NCBI GenBank assembly: GCA_016839815.1
Contig: JAEOTM010000131.1
Span: forward strand, 1 to 36,795
Source: Candidatus Hodarchaeota archaeon
GTDB lineage: Archaea; Asgardarchaeota; Heimdallarchaeia; Hodarchaeales; Hodarchaeaceae
Direction of reading: 5' to 3'
Length of the DNA stretch: 36,795 bases
Shown: piece after piece, positions 7,562-16,341 of the stretch
Position numbering within the stretch: position 1 is the stretch's first letter
Layout of the letters: the number at the start of each line of letters is the position of its first letter
The notes under the pieces: model-generated
Databases searched by the model: none
The model's input: only the letters and a program-made list of their open reading frames with translations
Told to the model about the DNA's origin: nothing
Translations under genes and position numbers: made by a program

Positions 7562-8620
7562 TTAGACTGAAGAATTGAATTGTTTATCTATTTGACCAAT
7601 GAGTGATCTAAACCAGGCAAGAAGAGTTAAATGTCCTCCTGGGTATCTATATAGTTGTTTTCCTAGCATTTTAGCTAGTTTCCAAACTAAATTGAAGGGT
7701 ACTATACGATCGTATAATCCCCCAATGATGGTGGTATTTTCATTAGTTGTATACGGATAAAAATACTTTAAATTAGTGGAGTAGAGTATTTTATAGTAAG
7801 AAGTTAAACCCTGCTCTTTATGTTGTTGAATATAATTATTGGCGATAGGGACGATATTAGATTTCGAAGCAAGACTGAAAAGAAAAGGACTTGCCAGAGC
7901 AGCTATACAATCTATATCTGTTACAAATTGTGTGGATAATGCAACAAGATGGCCGCCAAGAGAAACACCAAAAAGAATCACTCTGTCATATTTGTTCTTT
8001 AAATAATTTATTAGAAACTGTATCTCAATAACGGATTGACGAAATGCTTCAAACATACGAACTGGATTACCATTAAGGAAATAAGCTCCTGAAAAGGGTG
8101 AATCATATGGTACTCTATGGTGGTGATAAGGTAATTCTAGGGCGAATATATCACTTTTAAATTGGTTATATGCTAATCGGAAGTACATTTGTTCATGAAA
8201 AATAAAGTGTGATTCCGCATAACCATGAATGAAGAGAAAAGCCGTTGAGTGTTCTTTTCCTTTCTTTTGATATCTGTGAATGACTAATTGTTTAATTGGG
8301 TCGAACTTAGAATCAGTAAAAATAGCTTCCGAAATTGGTTTGTAGGGAGTATAGGCTGAACCAATAGATTCACAAAACAATCCTCGATCTACGCCCTTCT
8401 TCCAAAGAATCCTCCTCTTAGCTTTACTATCCAGAGAAAAAAGACTCCTCGGTTTTTTTTCATGGAGATAAAGATACTTCTGAATGAGGTTATCTGTTAG
8501 AAGCAAATCTTCTAGATACCCATTGTTCCGATATTGAAAATAGTTAATTACAGGATACTCAAGCAAGTCGGAAGGAACGACATGTAATGTCCTAACTAAC
8601 TGCCTGATTTTGGTATTCAT
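7562..8620 (-). CDS. Alpha/beta hydrolase, predicted esterase/lipase
   Basis: 352 residues. Seen: an oxyanion strand with FIHGYAES, the nucleophile elbow GVSLGGH, an acid in YDRIVP and a late His in PGGHLTLL, i.e. a complete Ser-Asp-His triad layout. The N-terminal 120 residues are an extra, basic, Tyr-rich region before the core. The segment ELPYHHHR lies between the oxyanion loop and the nucleophile, where a lid would be. There is no signal peptide, so it is likely cytosolic. It is convergent with the PlsC-like gene; a lipid-related role is a contextual guess only. Confidence 0.75.
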   Translation of the reverse strand: MNTKIRQLVRTLHVVPSDLLEYPVINYFQYRNNGYLEDLLLTDNLIQKYLYLHEKKPRSLFSLDSKAKRRILWKKGVDRGLFCESIGSAYTPYKPISEAIFTDSKFDPIKQLVIHRYQKKGKEHSTAFLFIHGYAESHFIFHEQMYFRLAYNQFKSDIFALELPYHHHRVPYDSPFSGAYFLNGNPVRMFEAFRQSVIEIQFLINYLKNKYDRVILFGVSLGGHLVALSTQFVTDIDCIAALASPFLFSLASKSNIVPIANNYIQQHKEQGLTSYYKILYSTNLKYFYPYTTNENTTIIGGLYDRIVPFNLVWKLAKMLGKQLYRYPGGHLTLLAWFRSLIGQIDKQFNSSV

Positions 8621-8729
8621 AAAGCTCTGCCCCTATTTATATTTACCAATCTTGAGACATGTAAACTTAAAAAACTACCATATTTAGGTAAGAATATCCC
8701 TAATTGGTTAAATCAAACCTAGAAAATCC

Positions 8730-9590
8730 TTACCTATTCTTAAGGAATGTCCCATTCCGATATTCATCAAAGGAGATTCGCAGTTCTTCTTGAGTATTCA
8801 TAAAAATAGGACCAGCCCATGCAATAGGTTCGTCGATAGGCTTTCCAGAAATTAAAAGAAAACGAACTCCTTCATCACCACTAGTGTTAACTTGTATCGT
8901 ATTTCCATTTCGTCTGTAGATTACTAGATTGTCTTTATCAATGAAGACACGGCTATTTGGTGCGAATCGCCCTTTTCCCTCGAAAATATACGCGAATACA
9001 GTGTGGCCATCTGATACAGTATGTGTAAATGTAACACCTGAGGGAATCTCGACATCAAGGTATTGAGGTTCAGCAATGATATCCTTAACTGGACCTTCAG
9101 TACCACGATATTTCCCAGCAAGGACACGTACAATTATACCGTCATCATGGGTAATTTCAGGCACTTGAGAAGCAACAATATCTTGATATCTAGGATTAAT
9201 CAGTTTAGAAGCTCTTGGAAGGTTTACCCACAATTGAAAACCAGCTAATTTTCCATCTGATACCTGAGGCATCTCTTGATGGACAATTCCTCCTCCAGCG
9301 GTCATCCATTGAATATCACCCTTGCCTAGAATGCCAGAGTTACCGATACTATCTTCATGTTTAACCAACCCCTCTAACATATAAGTAACAGTTTCTATTC
9401 CTCGATGAGGATGCCAAGGGAAACCTGCAATATAATCCTCAGGATTCTCAGAACCAAAAGCATCGAGTAATAAGAATGGATCAAGCAATTTAGTTTCTTG
9501 ATGACTAAAAACTCGTCTTAGTTTTACCCCTGCTCCATCCATTGTCGGGAAACTAGCTTGAGATCTATCAATTGTTCGAATAATACTCAT
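8730..9590 (-). CDS. Pirin-family bicupin protein
   Basis: 286 residues, the standard pirin length. The N-terminal cupin carries the signature HPHRGIETVTYMLEG with the metal-binding His-x-His and Glu, then GDIQWMTAGGGIVHQEMP with the further His and the typical glycine turn. The second cupin is weaker, as usual. Pirins bind Fe(II); some act as quercetinase-like dioxygenases and others as redox-responsive regulators, and the sequence does not separate these. It is monocistronic, 180 bases downstream of the histone gene. Confidence 0.92.
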   Translation of the reverse strand: MSIIRTIDRSQASFPTMDGAGVKLRRVFSHQETKLLDPFLLLDAFGSENPEDYIAGFPWHPHRGIETVTYMLEGLVKHEDSIGNSGILGKGDIQWMTAGGGIVHQEMPQVSDGKLAGFQLWVNLPRASKLINPRYQDIVASQVPEITHDDGIIVRVLAGKYRGTEGPVKDIIAEPQYLDVEIPSGVTFTHTVSDGHTVFAYIFEGKGRFAPNSRVFIDKDNLVIYRRNGNTIQVNTSGDEGVRFLLISGKPIDEPIAWAGPIFMNTQEELRISFDEYRNGTFLKNR

Positions 9591-9769
9591 GACAAACGTG
9601 ACAAAGTCGGAGGATATAAGCTTCGTTATGAAAAAATCAGATTTTGTAATTAAATGAGAGACTCTAGCCTAATACTCACTACTTATTGATAAAGAAAATT
9701 GATTAGGAAATGCCTCTCTGACCTCTCGGAGAAGCAGTGAATGTATAAATAAAATGTGAGGAGGGGTAG

Positions 9770-10033
9770 TCACATCTTTGATGCCGCTAATCTAATATCA
9801 TCACTCTTAACAGTCTTACGGCCAGAGTTATTGCAAATTTCAACTGCATACTTAGATAATTTTAGGCTATGCTCGGTTAAGACTGAATTAAGTGCATCAA
9901 CGGCGTCAGCGGAAACTCGGAATGCGCCAGCATCACGAATTAATCTTTCAACTCTTGCACTAGCAAAGCCACCAGCTCCAGAGCTTGCTTTCTTTGCGGG
10001 TGCGGCTTTTTTTACGACTTTTTTCTTTGCCAT
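9770..10033 (-). CDS. Archaeal histone with a lysine-rich N-terminal tail
   Basis: 87 residues. Residues 23-87 form a complete single histone fold: helix 1 (ARVERLIRDAG), the RVS loop, a long helix 2, then SGRKTVKSDDIRLAA covering the second loop and helix 3. Typical archaeal histones (HMfB, about 69 residues) start directly at helix 1. Here an extra 22 residues, AKKKVVKKAAPAKKASSG and a Gly-rich hinge, precede it, with seven Lys. Similar tails have been described for Heimdallarchaeota histones and recall eukaryotic H4/H3 tails. A TATA-like element lies at 10103-10113, and AGGAAT is the likely ribosome site. It packages DNA as dimers or longer assemblies. Confidence 0.95.
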   Translation of the reverse strand: MAKKKVVKKAAPAKKASSGAGGFASARVERLIRDAGAFRVSADAVDALNSVLTEHSLKLSKYAVEICNNSGRKTVKSDDIRLAASKM

Positions 10034-10102
10034 TTTTTTCAGATTCCTTTTCTCTTAAGGTACGTTTAGTAACTTGTTGTGAGTTGCTATAAGGAACTAT
10101 CC

Positions 10103-10113
10103 CCTTTAAAAAC
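10103..10113 (-). promoter_or_regulatory. Histone gene TATA box
   Basis: On the minus strand this reads GTTTTTAAAGG, about 70 bases before the histone ATG. That places the transcription start near 10080 with a leader of about 45 bases. Inferred from position and archaeal TATA consensus. Confidence 0.45.
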
Positions 10114-10256
10114 TTATTCCATCAGAGACGGTTCTTTCTAGTAAGCTAACCTCTGACACCAATCATCTGAGTGAACATGATCGATTAGAATTATGACTCT
10201 TAGAGTGAAGCTTGACTATGCAAATATCTTGGAAAATAACGAATAGCTGACAATGG

Positions 10257-10301
10257 TACTACTTGATTATGACCTATCTGACAATCATATCCTAGTAGTC
10301 A
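10257..10301. repeat. Imperfect inverted repeat, possible RNA hairpin
   Basis: The 17-base arms (10257-10273 and 10285-10301) match at about 12 positions, including a perfect ACTACT/AGTAGT block and TATGA/TCATA nearest the loop. CTGACAAT occurs twice, beginning near 10247 and 10278. Whether it is transcribed cannot be seen. Confidence 0.25.
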
Positions 10302-10563
10302 AAGGATTGATTCATCTTTTGTCTTGCAATGACATATAATTGAAAAGTCCTAATTTCTGCTGGAGGGTAAGAAAATGACTTTATTGTCCCTAAGGTAAAA
10401 GTAATACTTGTACTACTATTCTTATGTTAGTTGATCTGTGATCAAACAGTGTATGTAGGAAATAGGGAATATTGAACCGATTTGGGATTTGTTTAGTCCT
10501 TATGATAAGAAGGAAAATAAAATAAACTTGTAGAACTTTCTTGCTGTTGCGGAATGGAAAATC

Positions 10564-11442
10564 ATGCAAGTAAAATTTTATTCGGATGTTGAGAAATTCG
10601 CAGTATTAGTTCAAAAATTTCTTCTTAGTCATGAAGCAGAGAATAACCTGCTTATTGGGATATTAAATGCTCTAAAAAAAGATATTAACACTTACAGTAA
10701 AACAGAAAAACCCATTTTAATCATTGTTGAGAAGGAGGACTCCATTCAATTGGTTTCTATACGAACTCCTCCCTATAATCAGCTTATTTCTTATACGGAT
10801 AATCTTGAGAGTATTGATAGTTTAGTGGATAAGCTAGGGGAAGTAAATGAAGAACTACCTGGAGTGCTTGGTTTCAAAGCAGGAGTATTGAAGTTTGCAC
10901 AAAATTGGTCGCAGATCAAATCGGTAGATTATTCTTTAGATCAGCACGAGAGAATATATCGACTGGAAAAAGTCAATCCCTCAACATTAGGAAATAGGCA
11001 GGTGACCAAAGCAACATCTGATGATAAGGACACCATTCTAGAGATGATGAAGAATTTTATTCTTGAAGCCCTCCCTGATTCATTACCCCAGAAATCAAAG
11101 CCTGAAATTGAAGCTTCTCAACGTAGAATGGAAAAAGCGTTAGAAAACAATTTAGTTTACGTTTTAAAGGAAAATAATGAAGTAGTTTCAATGGCGAAGA
11201 AAGCACAAGCAACACCAAATGGACAAATAATAAATGCAGTTTACACTTATCCAGATAAACGAAGAAGGGGTTATGCTACTGAAGTGGTCGCTCGAGTAAG
11301 TCAATCAATTCTGGATAGTGGAAAGAAATATTGCTTTCTCTTCACTGATCTAGCTAATCCCACCTCAAATAAAATTTACCAGACAATAGGCTATCGACCA
11401 ATCATCGATATGGATTTTTATAAGTTTAAAAGTAGGAAATAA
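10564..11442 (+). CDS. GNAT-family N-acetyltransferase with an N-terminal extra domain
   Basis: 292 residues. The C-terminal half is a GNAT fold: a strand NLVYVLKENNEVVSMAKK, then VYTYPDKRRRGYATEVV with the acetyl-CoA pyrophosphate-binding loop (RRGYA), and the motif B region NPTSNKIYQTIGYRPI. The N-terminal 130 residues contain a second mixed alpha/beta unit, as in other two-domain GNATs. The substrate is unknown. The zinc-finger gene that follows starts one base after this stop, so the two are co-transcribed. A role in protein or small-molecule acetylation is a family-level statement only. Its nearness to the histone with its lysine tail is suggestive but not evidence of a link. Confidence 0.85.
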   Translation: MQVKFYSDVEKFAVLVQKFLLSHEAENNLLIGILNALKKDINTYSKTEKPILIIVEKEDSIQLVSIRTPPYNQLISYTDNLESIDSLVDKLGEVNEELPGVLGFKAGVLKFAQNWSQIKSVDYSLDQHERIYRLEKVNPSTLGNRQVTKATSDDKDTILEMMKNFILEALPDSLPQKSKPEIEASQRRMEKALENNLVYVLKENNEVVSMAKKAQATPNGQIINAVYTYPDKRRRGYATEVVARVSQSILDSGKKYCFLFTDLANPTSNKIYQTIGYRPIIDMDFYKFKSRK

Positions 11443-11443
11443 C

Positions 11444-11683
11444 ATGCAGATAAAAAAGAAGTGTCAAGATTGCGGAGGTGCCTTTATAATGAATATTCCA
11501 TCAAGTTTATTCGAAAGAGAAGAGCATTTAATTATGAAATGTCCCTATTGTGGTCTTCAATTATCCATGATGATTGAGGATGGGAAATTACTCGCTGAAT
11601 CAGACACCAGTTCGTACATTAGGCAATTACCAGGAAAACAAATACCTACCAAACCATGGGTCGAGTTAATTCGAAAAGGATAA
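11444..11683 (+). CDS. Small zinc-ribbon protein coupled to the GNAT gene
   Basis: 79 residues with two CxxC knuckles, CQDCGG at residues 6-11 and CPYCGL around 31-36, about 22 residues apart. That is the usual spacing for a zinc ribbon of the MJ0042/zinc-ribbon type. The C-terminal half is hydrophilic with no motif. ATG follows the GNAT stop by one base and TAGGA lies within the end of the GNAT gene. Likely cytosolic, in a DNA-, RNA- or protein-binding role that cannot be specified. Confidence 0.7.
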   Translation: MQIKKKCQDCGGAFIMNIPSSLFEREEHLIMKCPYCGLQLSMMIEDGKLLAESDTSSYIRQLPGKQIPTKPWVELIRKG

Positions 11684-11853
11684 TTTTCTATCCATCTCTT
11701 CAGACTTCTTTCTACGAATTTCAGAGTTCAAGTTTTCTTGAACTAACGTTTTTACACGAATGTGTAAACAAAACTATAAGTTTGTTTTCCGTGGTAATAC
11801 ATTCAGACATAAAATTAACTAAATACTAAAAAATACATGGATGGTGAAGTTAC

Positions 11854-12063
11854 TTGAAAACGCTTGAAGAATTAGAGAAGGAATATATAGTACAGAAGAG
11901 AAATTGTTGGTGGTGTGGATCAGTGTTCAGGAAAGGATCGATCTGGAGTGATTCAAATAAGCATGGTGTATCGTTATTAGGGAAAAATGAAAAGCAACTG
12001 GTTTTTCTTCACTGCACAGATTGTGGGAATGAAACGTCCCTAACCAGATGGATCTCACAGTGA
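11854..12063 (+). CDS. Small zinc-ribbon protein with TTG start
   Basis: 69 residues: a charged N-terminal helix, CWWCGS, about 33 residues, then CTDCGN. The only workable start is TTG at 11854: a stop codon lies three codons upstream, and the two ATGs at 11836 and 11840 are out of frame and hit stops within nine codons. A GGTGA ribosome site at 11842-11846 stands seven bases before the TTG and decides the start. No neighbour is close enough for an operon. Function unknown. Confidence 0.6.
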   Translation: MKTLEELEKEYIVQKRNCWWCGSVFRKGSIWSDSNKHGVSLLGKNEKQLVFLHCTDCGNETSLTRWISQ

Positions 12064-12382
12064 TTTACTTCAGGGAGGAAGTATCTATTTTCTTTTGTAG
12101 GAAACAGGGTATTATTTTTCTTCTAATCTAGTTACTAGAAGTAGGAATATACTTCTAATTATCTAGTACCAACTAAGAGATGATTAATGCAATTGGTACC
12201 AAATAAGGGCAAAAGTTTTCTTATTTTACAATCGATCATTGATTTTTCACAATATCAAATTACATGGTTATTTTATAATATTCACTAAACACTCTCTCAA
12301 CTGATAAAAATCAATTGTTTTTTACTTATTTCAATATCCGATTTACAAAATGATTATAAATTTCAAAGATTAGGTGGCTGAA
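12064..12382. promoter_or_regulatory. Repeat-rich promoter region of the ABC exporter operon
   Basis: No gene. It contains a perfect inverted repeat TAGAAGTA-N6-TACTTCTA (12136-12157), GTACCAA at 12166-12172, and the perfect 10-base palindrome TTGGTACCAA at 12193-12202, whose left half pairs with GTACCAA. A TATA-like TTATAAAT lies near 12352-12360. The palindromes look like binding sites for a dimeric regulator of the exporter downstream. That is inference from symmetry and position. Confidence 0.4.
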
Positions 12383-13288
12383 ATGACACATGAAAATGCA
12401 ATTGTGATTAGCGAATTAACGAAATATTATGGTCCCACACGAGGGATCGAAGGTCTTACTCTAAAGGTACGGAGCGGAGAGATTTTTGGTTTCTTGGGCC
12501 CTAATGGAGCTGGAAAAACAACCACAATTCGCTGTATGATGAATACTCTCCTGCCTACTAACGGAGAAATTAGAATCTCCGGTGAGAAAGTTACACGACA
12601 AAATCCACGTTTACGAGAAAAAATTGGCTATGTTCCTGGGGAATTATCCTTACCCGAATATTATACAGTTAATGAATTTTTGAATTACATTGAAGCTATG
12701 CGTGCTAAACCAGCATTACGAAGACAAGAAATTGTCGATCGATTCGATCTGAATTCAAATCTTAAGAAAAAGATTGGCGAACTATCAAAAGGAAATAAGC
12801 AGAAAGTGGGTATCGTTTCTGCTTTTATGAATGATCCAGATATCTTGATAATGGATGAACCAACAGCGGGACTTGATCCCCTACTTCAACAAGAAGTGTA
12901 CAAACTCCTGTTAGAATCCAAAAAAGAAGGAAAAACCCTTTTCATGAGTTCTCACAATTTGGAGGAAGTTCAACGCGTGTGTGATCGAGTTGGGATTGTT
13001 AAAGATGGTTTTCTCATTAGTATTGAGGATATAGATAATCTTAATAAAGATGTACCCAGAATCGTGGAAGCTCGCCTTAGATCTCCTGATGAAAAACAGC
13101 TGAGGGAATTTGGTGAACGTCTATTGGAATTTAGACAATCTGATAATTACGTGAGAATACTAATTCGGATGGAGGATTCAATTAAAGACAATATTGGGAA
13201 GCTTCTAGCTATGGATCCTGAAGAGCTTGTATATCCTCCTGCAAGTCTGGAAGAGTTCTTCCTGCAATTTTACGAAGGCAAAAGTTAG
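12383..13288 (+). CDS. ABC-2 exporter ATPase
   Basis: About 301 residues from the ATG at 12383. A GTG nine bases upstream overlaps the GGTGG ribosome site, so the ATG is preferred. Seen: Walker A GPNGAGKTT (about residues 37-45), a degenerate signature LSKGNKQK, Walker B LIMDEPTAGLDP and H-loop SSHNLEE. This is the NatA/BcrA-like class that powers ABC-2 exporters. The C-terminal 80 residues form the extra domain common in this class. The permease gene follows after 11 bases with a GGTGAT site. The substrate is unknown. Confidence 0.93.
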   Translation: MTHENAIVISELTKYYGPTRGIEGLTLKVRSGEIFGFLGPNGAGKTTTIRCMMNTLLPTNGEIRISGEKVTRQNPRLREKIGYVPGELSLPEYYTVNEFLNYIEAMRAKPALRRQEIVDRFDLNSNLKKKIGELSKGNKQKVGIVSAFMNDPDILIMDEPTAGLDPLLQQEVYKLLLESKKEGKTLFMSSHNLEEVQRVCDRVGIVKDGFLISIEDIDNLNKDVPRIVEARLRSPDEKQLREFGERLLEFRQSDNYVRILIRMEDSIKDNIGKLLAMDPEELVYPPASLEEFFLQFYEGKS

Positions 13289-13299
13289 GTGATATAGTA

Positions 13300-15015
13300 A
13301 TGTATTTTCACTTCGCACTCCACCGATATTGGTTAAATTTCAAACGTCATAGAAATACTGTTATTTTAGCGATAACGATTCTAACAGCAGTTGTCGTATT
13401 AGTAGGTCTTGTTTATCCAGGATCCGAAGCTGTGGAAGCTTATCTTGGCATTCCAGCCTTTCAATTGCTTTTTGGAGAACAAGAAGTTGATAATCCAGGG
13501 ATGCTCGTATGGTTATTATTCATATTTAGTTCATTTCTATTAACAATTCTATATCCAGTTATCGGTATTTTCTTCGGAGTCAAAATTCTACCTTTCAGTG
13601 AAAAAGAGGGAAAAGAGCTTCTTTTTAGTACAGAAAAATCACCACTAAAATATTTTTTAGAAAATCTACTAATTGCTACTATACTAATTCCTCTTACGAT
13701 TATACCTGCATATCTTATTGGGGTAATGTTTCTAGTCTTAAATGGTAGTGAAATATCACCCTTTGTAATCGCCTCTATCATACCAATGTTTTATGTTATG
13801 GTTGTTATGCTAGTTTCTAGCTTGGGAAGTGCAATTAAGTCCTCCCAAAGGACTGGGTTTGCATTTGGAGGAGTTTTCTTCATTGTATCGTTCACTTTGA
13901 ATCTCTTACAAGAAGAAATTGACTTCGTGAAAGATATTAACCTGATGTCTCAAATAAATTCATTTCAGCATGCTATTGCTGGAACTTGGAACCAAGAATT
14001 CATCATAAAATGTCTTTTGTTGATAGGAGTGCTGATCATACTAACGATATTCTTTTTATATAGAACAGATTACATTGAAACTCGATCAAGGTATGTAGAG
14101 TCAACTGAGACGGAAGAACGTAGAAGCGTTAAATCTAAAGTATCTTTTATTAGAACACCTGTTGAATCAATCCTTTCAGGTGTAGGTTGGAAATTCCCTG
14201 CCTTCAGAGATCAACTACAATCGTCTGCGGGTATTTTTCTTATCTATTTAATAGCAACGAGTCTTTTACTAATGGTAGTTGCTCTTGTATACCCTGGAGA
14301 CGAGACTATGACACTACTTTTCTCTGAAATGGAAGCTACACTTAATTCACCAATAATTGCAGCCTTTATGTTTAACCATTCACTATCAGCAACTTTAGAG
14401 GGGTTTGTTTTAGTCAAAATCATGCTCTTTCATTGGATCTATTATGCACCATTTCTCTTCATTTTCACTTATGATATAATTATGAGAGACAGAAGTGCTG
14501 GATATGATGAGATTACTTGGTCTATGCCTCGTACACGTACTTTAGTTCTTATCCAGAGAACCCTAGCTTCAATTGTCTACCTTTGGCTTATTATTTTAGC
14601 TAATTGGATCGCTTTGTGGATTGGAGAATATGTCTTGAGTATGTATGCCGATGTAGTTCTTACAGACTTTGGAGCAACTAATATGGCATTTATTTTCTTA
14701 GGGATAGGATACAGTTTCTTCCTAGTTCTATTTGTAGCCGTTGCCTCACTTCCTCATCCAAAATATCTTCCGCTAGCTTTAGCAGGGACATTTTTAGTAG
14801 CACTATTCCTACCAGTAATATGGTATATGAATCAAGATTTCTCCTGGTTACTATACTTGTCACCGTTCTATTACTTTGATGTTGCTGGTATGCTCCTAAG
14901 TGACATCAATCTTTTTGGAAAAGCTATTCCTGAAGTAATAATCTATGGAGTGGTTACAATCCTATTCTTTACCTATGTGGTTAGATATTGGACTCCTAAA
15001 CAGGATATTGCCTAA
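13300..15015 (+). CDS. ABC-2 type permease, full-length two-half protein
   Basis: 571 residues with about 12 membrane segments, arranged as two related halves of six. Each half begins with a membrane-spanning segment ending in a VYPG motif (GLVYPGSEA near 37 and ALVYPGDET near 328), which marks an internal duplication. A hydrophilic linker rich in Glu/Arg/Ser (about 255-285) separates the halves. One polypeptide could therefore supply both transmembrane domains of an exporter. The GGTGAT ribosome site and six-base spacing fix the ATG. It probably partners the ATPase immediately upstream. The transported substance cannot be predicted. Confidence 0.82.
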   Translation: MYFHFALHRYWLNFKRHRNTVILAITILTAVVVLVGLVYPGSEAVEAYLGIPAFQLLFGEQEVDNPGMLVWLLFIFSSFLLTILYPVIGIFFGVKILPFSEKEGKELLFSTEKSPLKYFLENLLIATILIPLTIIPAYLIGVMFLVLNGSEISPFVIASIIPMFYVMVVMLVSSLGSAIKSSQRTGFAFGGVFFIVSFTLNLLQEEIDFVKDINLMSQINSFQHAIAGTWNQEFIIKCLLLIGVLIILTIFFLYRTDYIETRSRYVESTETEERRSVKSKVSFIRTPVESILSGVGWKFPAFRDQLQSSAGIFLIYLIATSLLLMVVALVYPGDETMTLLFSEMEATLNSPIIAAFMFNHSLSATLEGFVLVKIMLFHWIYYAPFLFIFTYDIIMRDRSAGYDEITWSMPRTRTLVLIQRTLASIVYLWLIILANWIALWIGEYVLSMYADVVLTDFGATNMAFIFLGIGYSFFLVLFVAVASLPHPKYLPLALAGTFLVALFLPVIWYMNQDFSWLLYLSPFYYFDVAGMLLSDINLFGKAIPEVIIYGVVTILFFTYVVRYWTPKQDIA

Positions 15016-15096
15016 ATCCCAAGAAAAAAACATACTCAGATAGCTTTGGCCACTTTGAATAAGAGTATGATTATAATCCATCAGCTTATACTTTAG

Positions 15097-16239
15097 ATGA
15101 TTCAACTTCCAAAGGGTAGGACTATGAGTATCGTTGATTATACCTTTCCACAGCTCCAGTATATCATCCTCTCTTGGTTATCAGTTCTTATAGCGACAAG
15201 CGGAGCGCTTATTGTGTTTAGGGAGTATCGGAAACTCAGAGCTCAACCATTAATTTATCTAGAATTAATATTAGTGTTTCTTGTTCCCTATAATATTTGT
15301 CATGGTATGTTATTCCTCGTAGGATTTGAAAATCGATCTACCATGGAATTCCTCTTTCGTATTCAGATGATTATCTTATTTATTGTGGTATTCTTCCTTG
15401 TATTCTTTATAGAATCATTACGCGCAGATAAACCCTCGCCTTTCATACTCATGATACTTGGATTAGGTTTAGGGAATGGTTTGGTTATGTCAGTTATTCC
15501 TAATTCGATCAAATTCAGTATAGAAATTGGCCCCTATTTGTCAGATTTTGCCCGTGCATTATTTGGCATTGATTTAATCTTTCTGACATTTTTATTAACT
15601 ATAAGAATTAGTAGATTTCTTCCGTTTGTGCCTCAAACGTACCTTAAACCAGCTCTTCTATTTTATTTTGGATGTTTAAGTCCTATCTTATTCCCACTGA
15701 TTTGCGTAAGCACCAAAATGTCACTAGTCATTCTAGGAATTGAAATCTTGAGTGTTGCTTTAGGTACCTTTATTGTAATTATTGCAATATTGCTTGATGA
15801 ACGGGTATTACGAGTTTTACCTTTCAATGCTTATCGAATATCAGTTATTAACATGAATATTGGATTATCTATCTTTGATGTTCTTTTCGAGACAAAACAA
15901 TCGGGTCCTGATTCTAGTGTTCTTATACCACATCTGATGACCGCTAATTTTCAATTTGTTCAATCTGTCATACATGATACCGAAAAAATTAAATCTATTG
16001 AAACCGATAATTACTATTTCATCTTTGAAGCCTATAAAGATATAGTCGCATTTGTAATCGCCGATAATACTTCAATGTTGATTAAATCTGCGTTAAAAGA
16101 ATTCGTAAAAAATTTCCATGAAAAGTTTGGAGAGAATATTGATTCTTCGGAAATTAGTCAGTATACAGAGGCTGGTACTTTATTAGATCTATATTTTGCT
16201 TTTCTACCTGAGTATAAGATCGTCTCTATTGGATCCTAA
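15097..16239 (+). CDS. Seven-TM protein with predicted cytosolic longin-like domain
   Basis: 380 residues. Seven hydrophobic segments can be counted between about residues 18 and 232. They are followed by a soluble C-terminal domain of about 140 residues. That domain opens with a strand (AYRISVINMNIGLSIFDVLFE), an acidic/Ser turn (SGPDSS), a helix (LIPHLMTANFQFVQSVI) and two strands (NYYFIFEAYKDIVAFVIAD), then a long helix: the order of a longin/roadblock-like fold. The 7-TM part recalls the sensory 7-TM region of some archaeal histidine kinases. A soluble histidine kinase gene follows after 102 bases in the same direction. An alternative ATG at 15124 remains possible. Inference: a membrane receptor whose output domain binds a partner protein. 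Confidence 0.6.
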   Translation: MIQLPKGRTMSIVDYTFPQLQYIILSWLSVLIATSGALIVFREYRKLRAQPLIYLELILVFLVPYNICHGMLFLVGFENRSTMEFLFRIQMIILFIVVFFLVFFIESLRADKPSPFILMILGLGLGNGLVMSVIPNSIKFSIEIGPYLSDFARALFGIDLIFLTFLLTIRISRFLPFVPQTYLKPALLFYFGCLSPILFPLICVSTKMSLVILGIEILSVALGTFIVIIAILLDERVLRVLPFNAYRISVINMNIGLSIFDVLFETKQSGPDSSVLIPHLMTANFQFVQSVIHDTEKIKSIETDNYYFIFEAYKDIVAFVIADNTSMLIKSALKEFVKNFHEKFGENIDSSEISQYTEAGTLLDLYFAFLPEYKIVSIGS

Positions 16240-16341
16240 GTCCTTATCTAACCTTTGATCCAGATGCACTTTTAGTTAGTTTTACTCATTTCTGGAGGGA
16301 GAAATTTTTATTTTATTGATGGATAACCTGTTTGATATTTA

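Larger units (their letters stand above)
10034..10563. other. 530-base intergenic region between histone and GNAT genes
   Basis: No credible long reading frame on either strand and no tRNA-like arms. It holds the histone promoter at its left end, a long imperfect hairpin at 10257-10301, and a 7-codon frame at 10375-10398 that has a good GGAGG site. It is the longest gene-free stretch in the window. A small RNA would fit the space, but nothing in the sequence proves one. Confidence 0.5.

Noticed and set aside
9756..10058. Plus-strand frame over the histone gene
   Set aside because: It mirrors the histone reading frame; the repeated Ala/Phe runs come from the Lys/Ala codons on the other strand.
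10375..10398. Seven-codon frame with a strong GGAGG site
   Set aside because: Too short to call a gene; it could be a leader peptide but the following gene is about 165 bases away.
12374..12382. GTG start for the first ABC ATPase
   Set aside because: The GTG is part of the GGTGG ribosome site; the ATG at 12383 has the right spacing.
15031..15069. CATACTC / GAGTATG inverted repeat after the ABC permease gene
   Set aside because: Only seven bases with a 25-base loop and no T-run; too weak to call a terminator.
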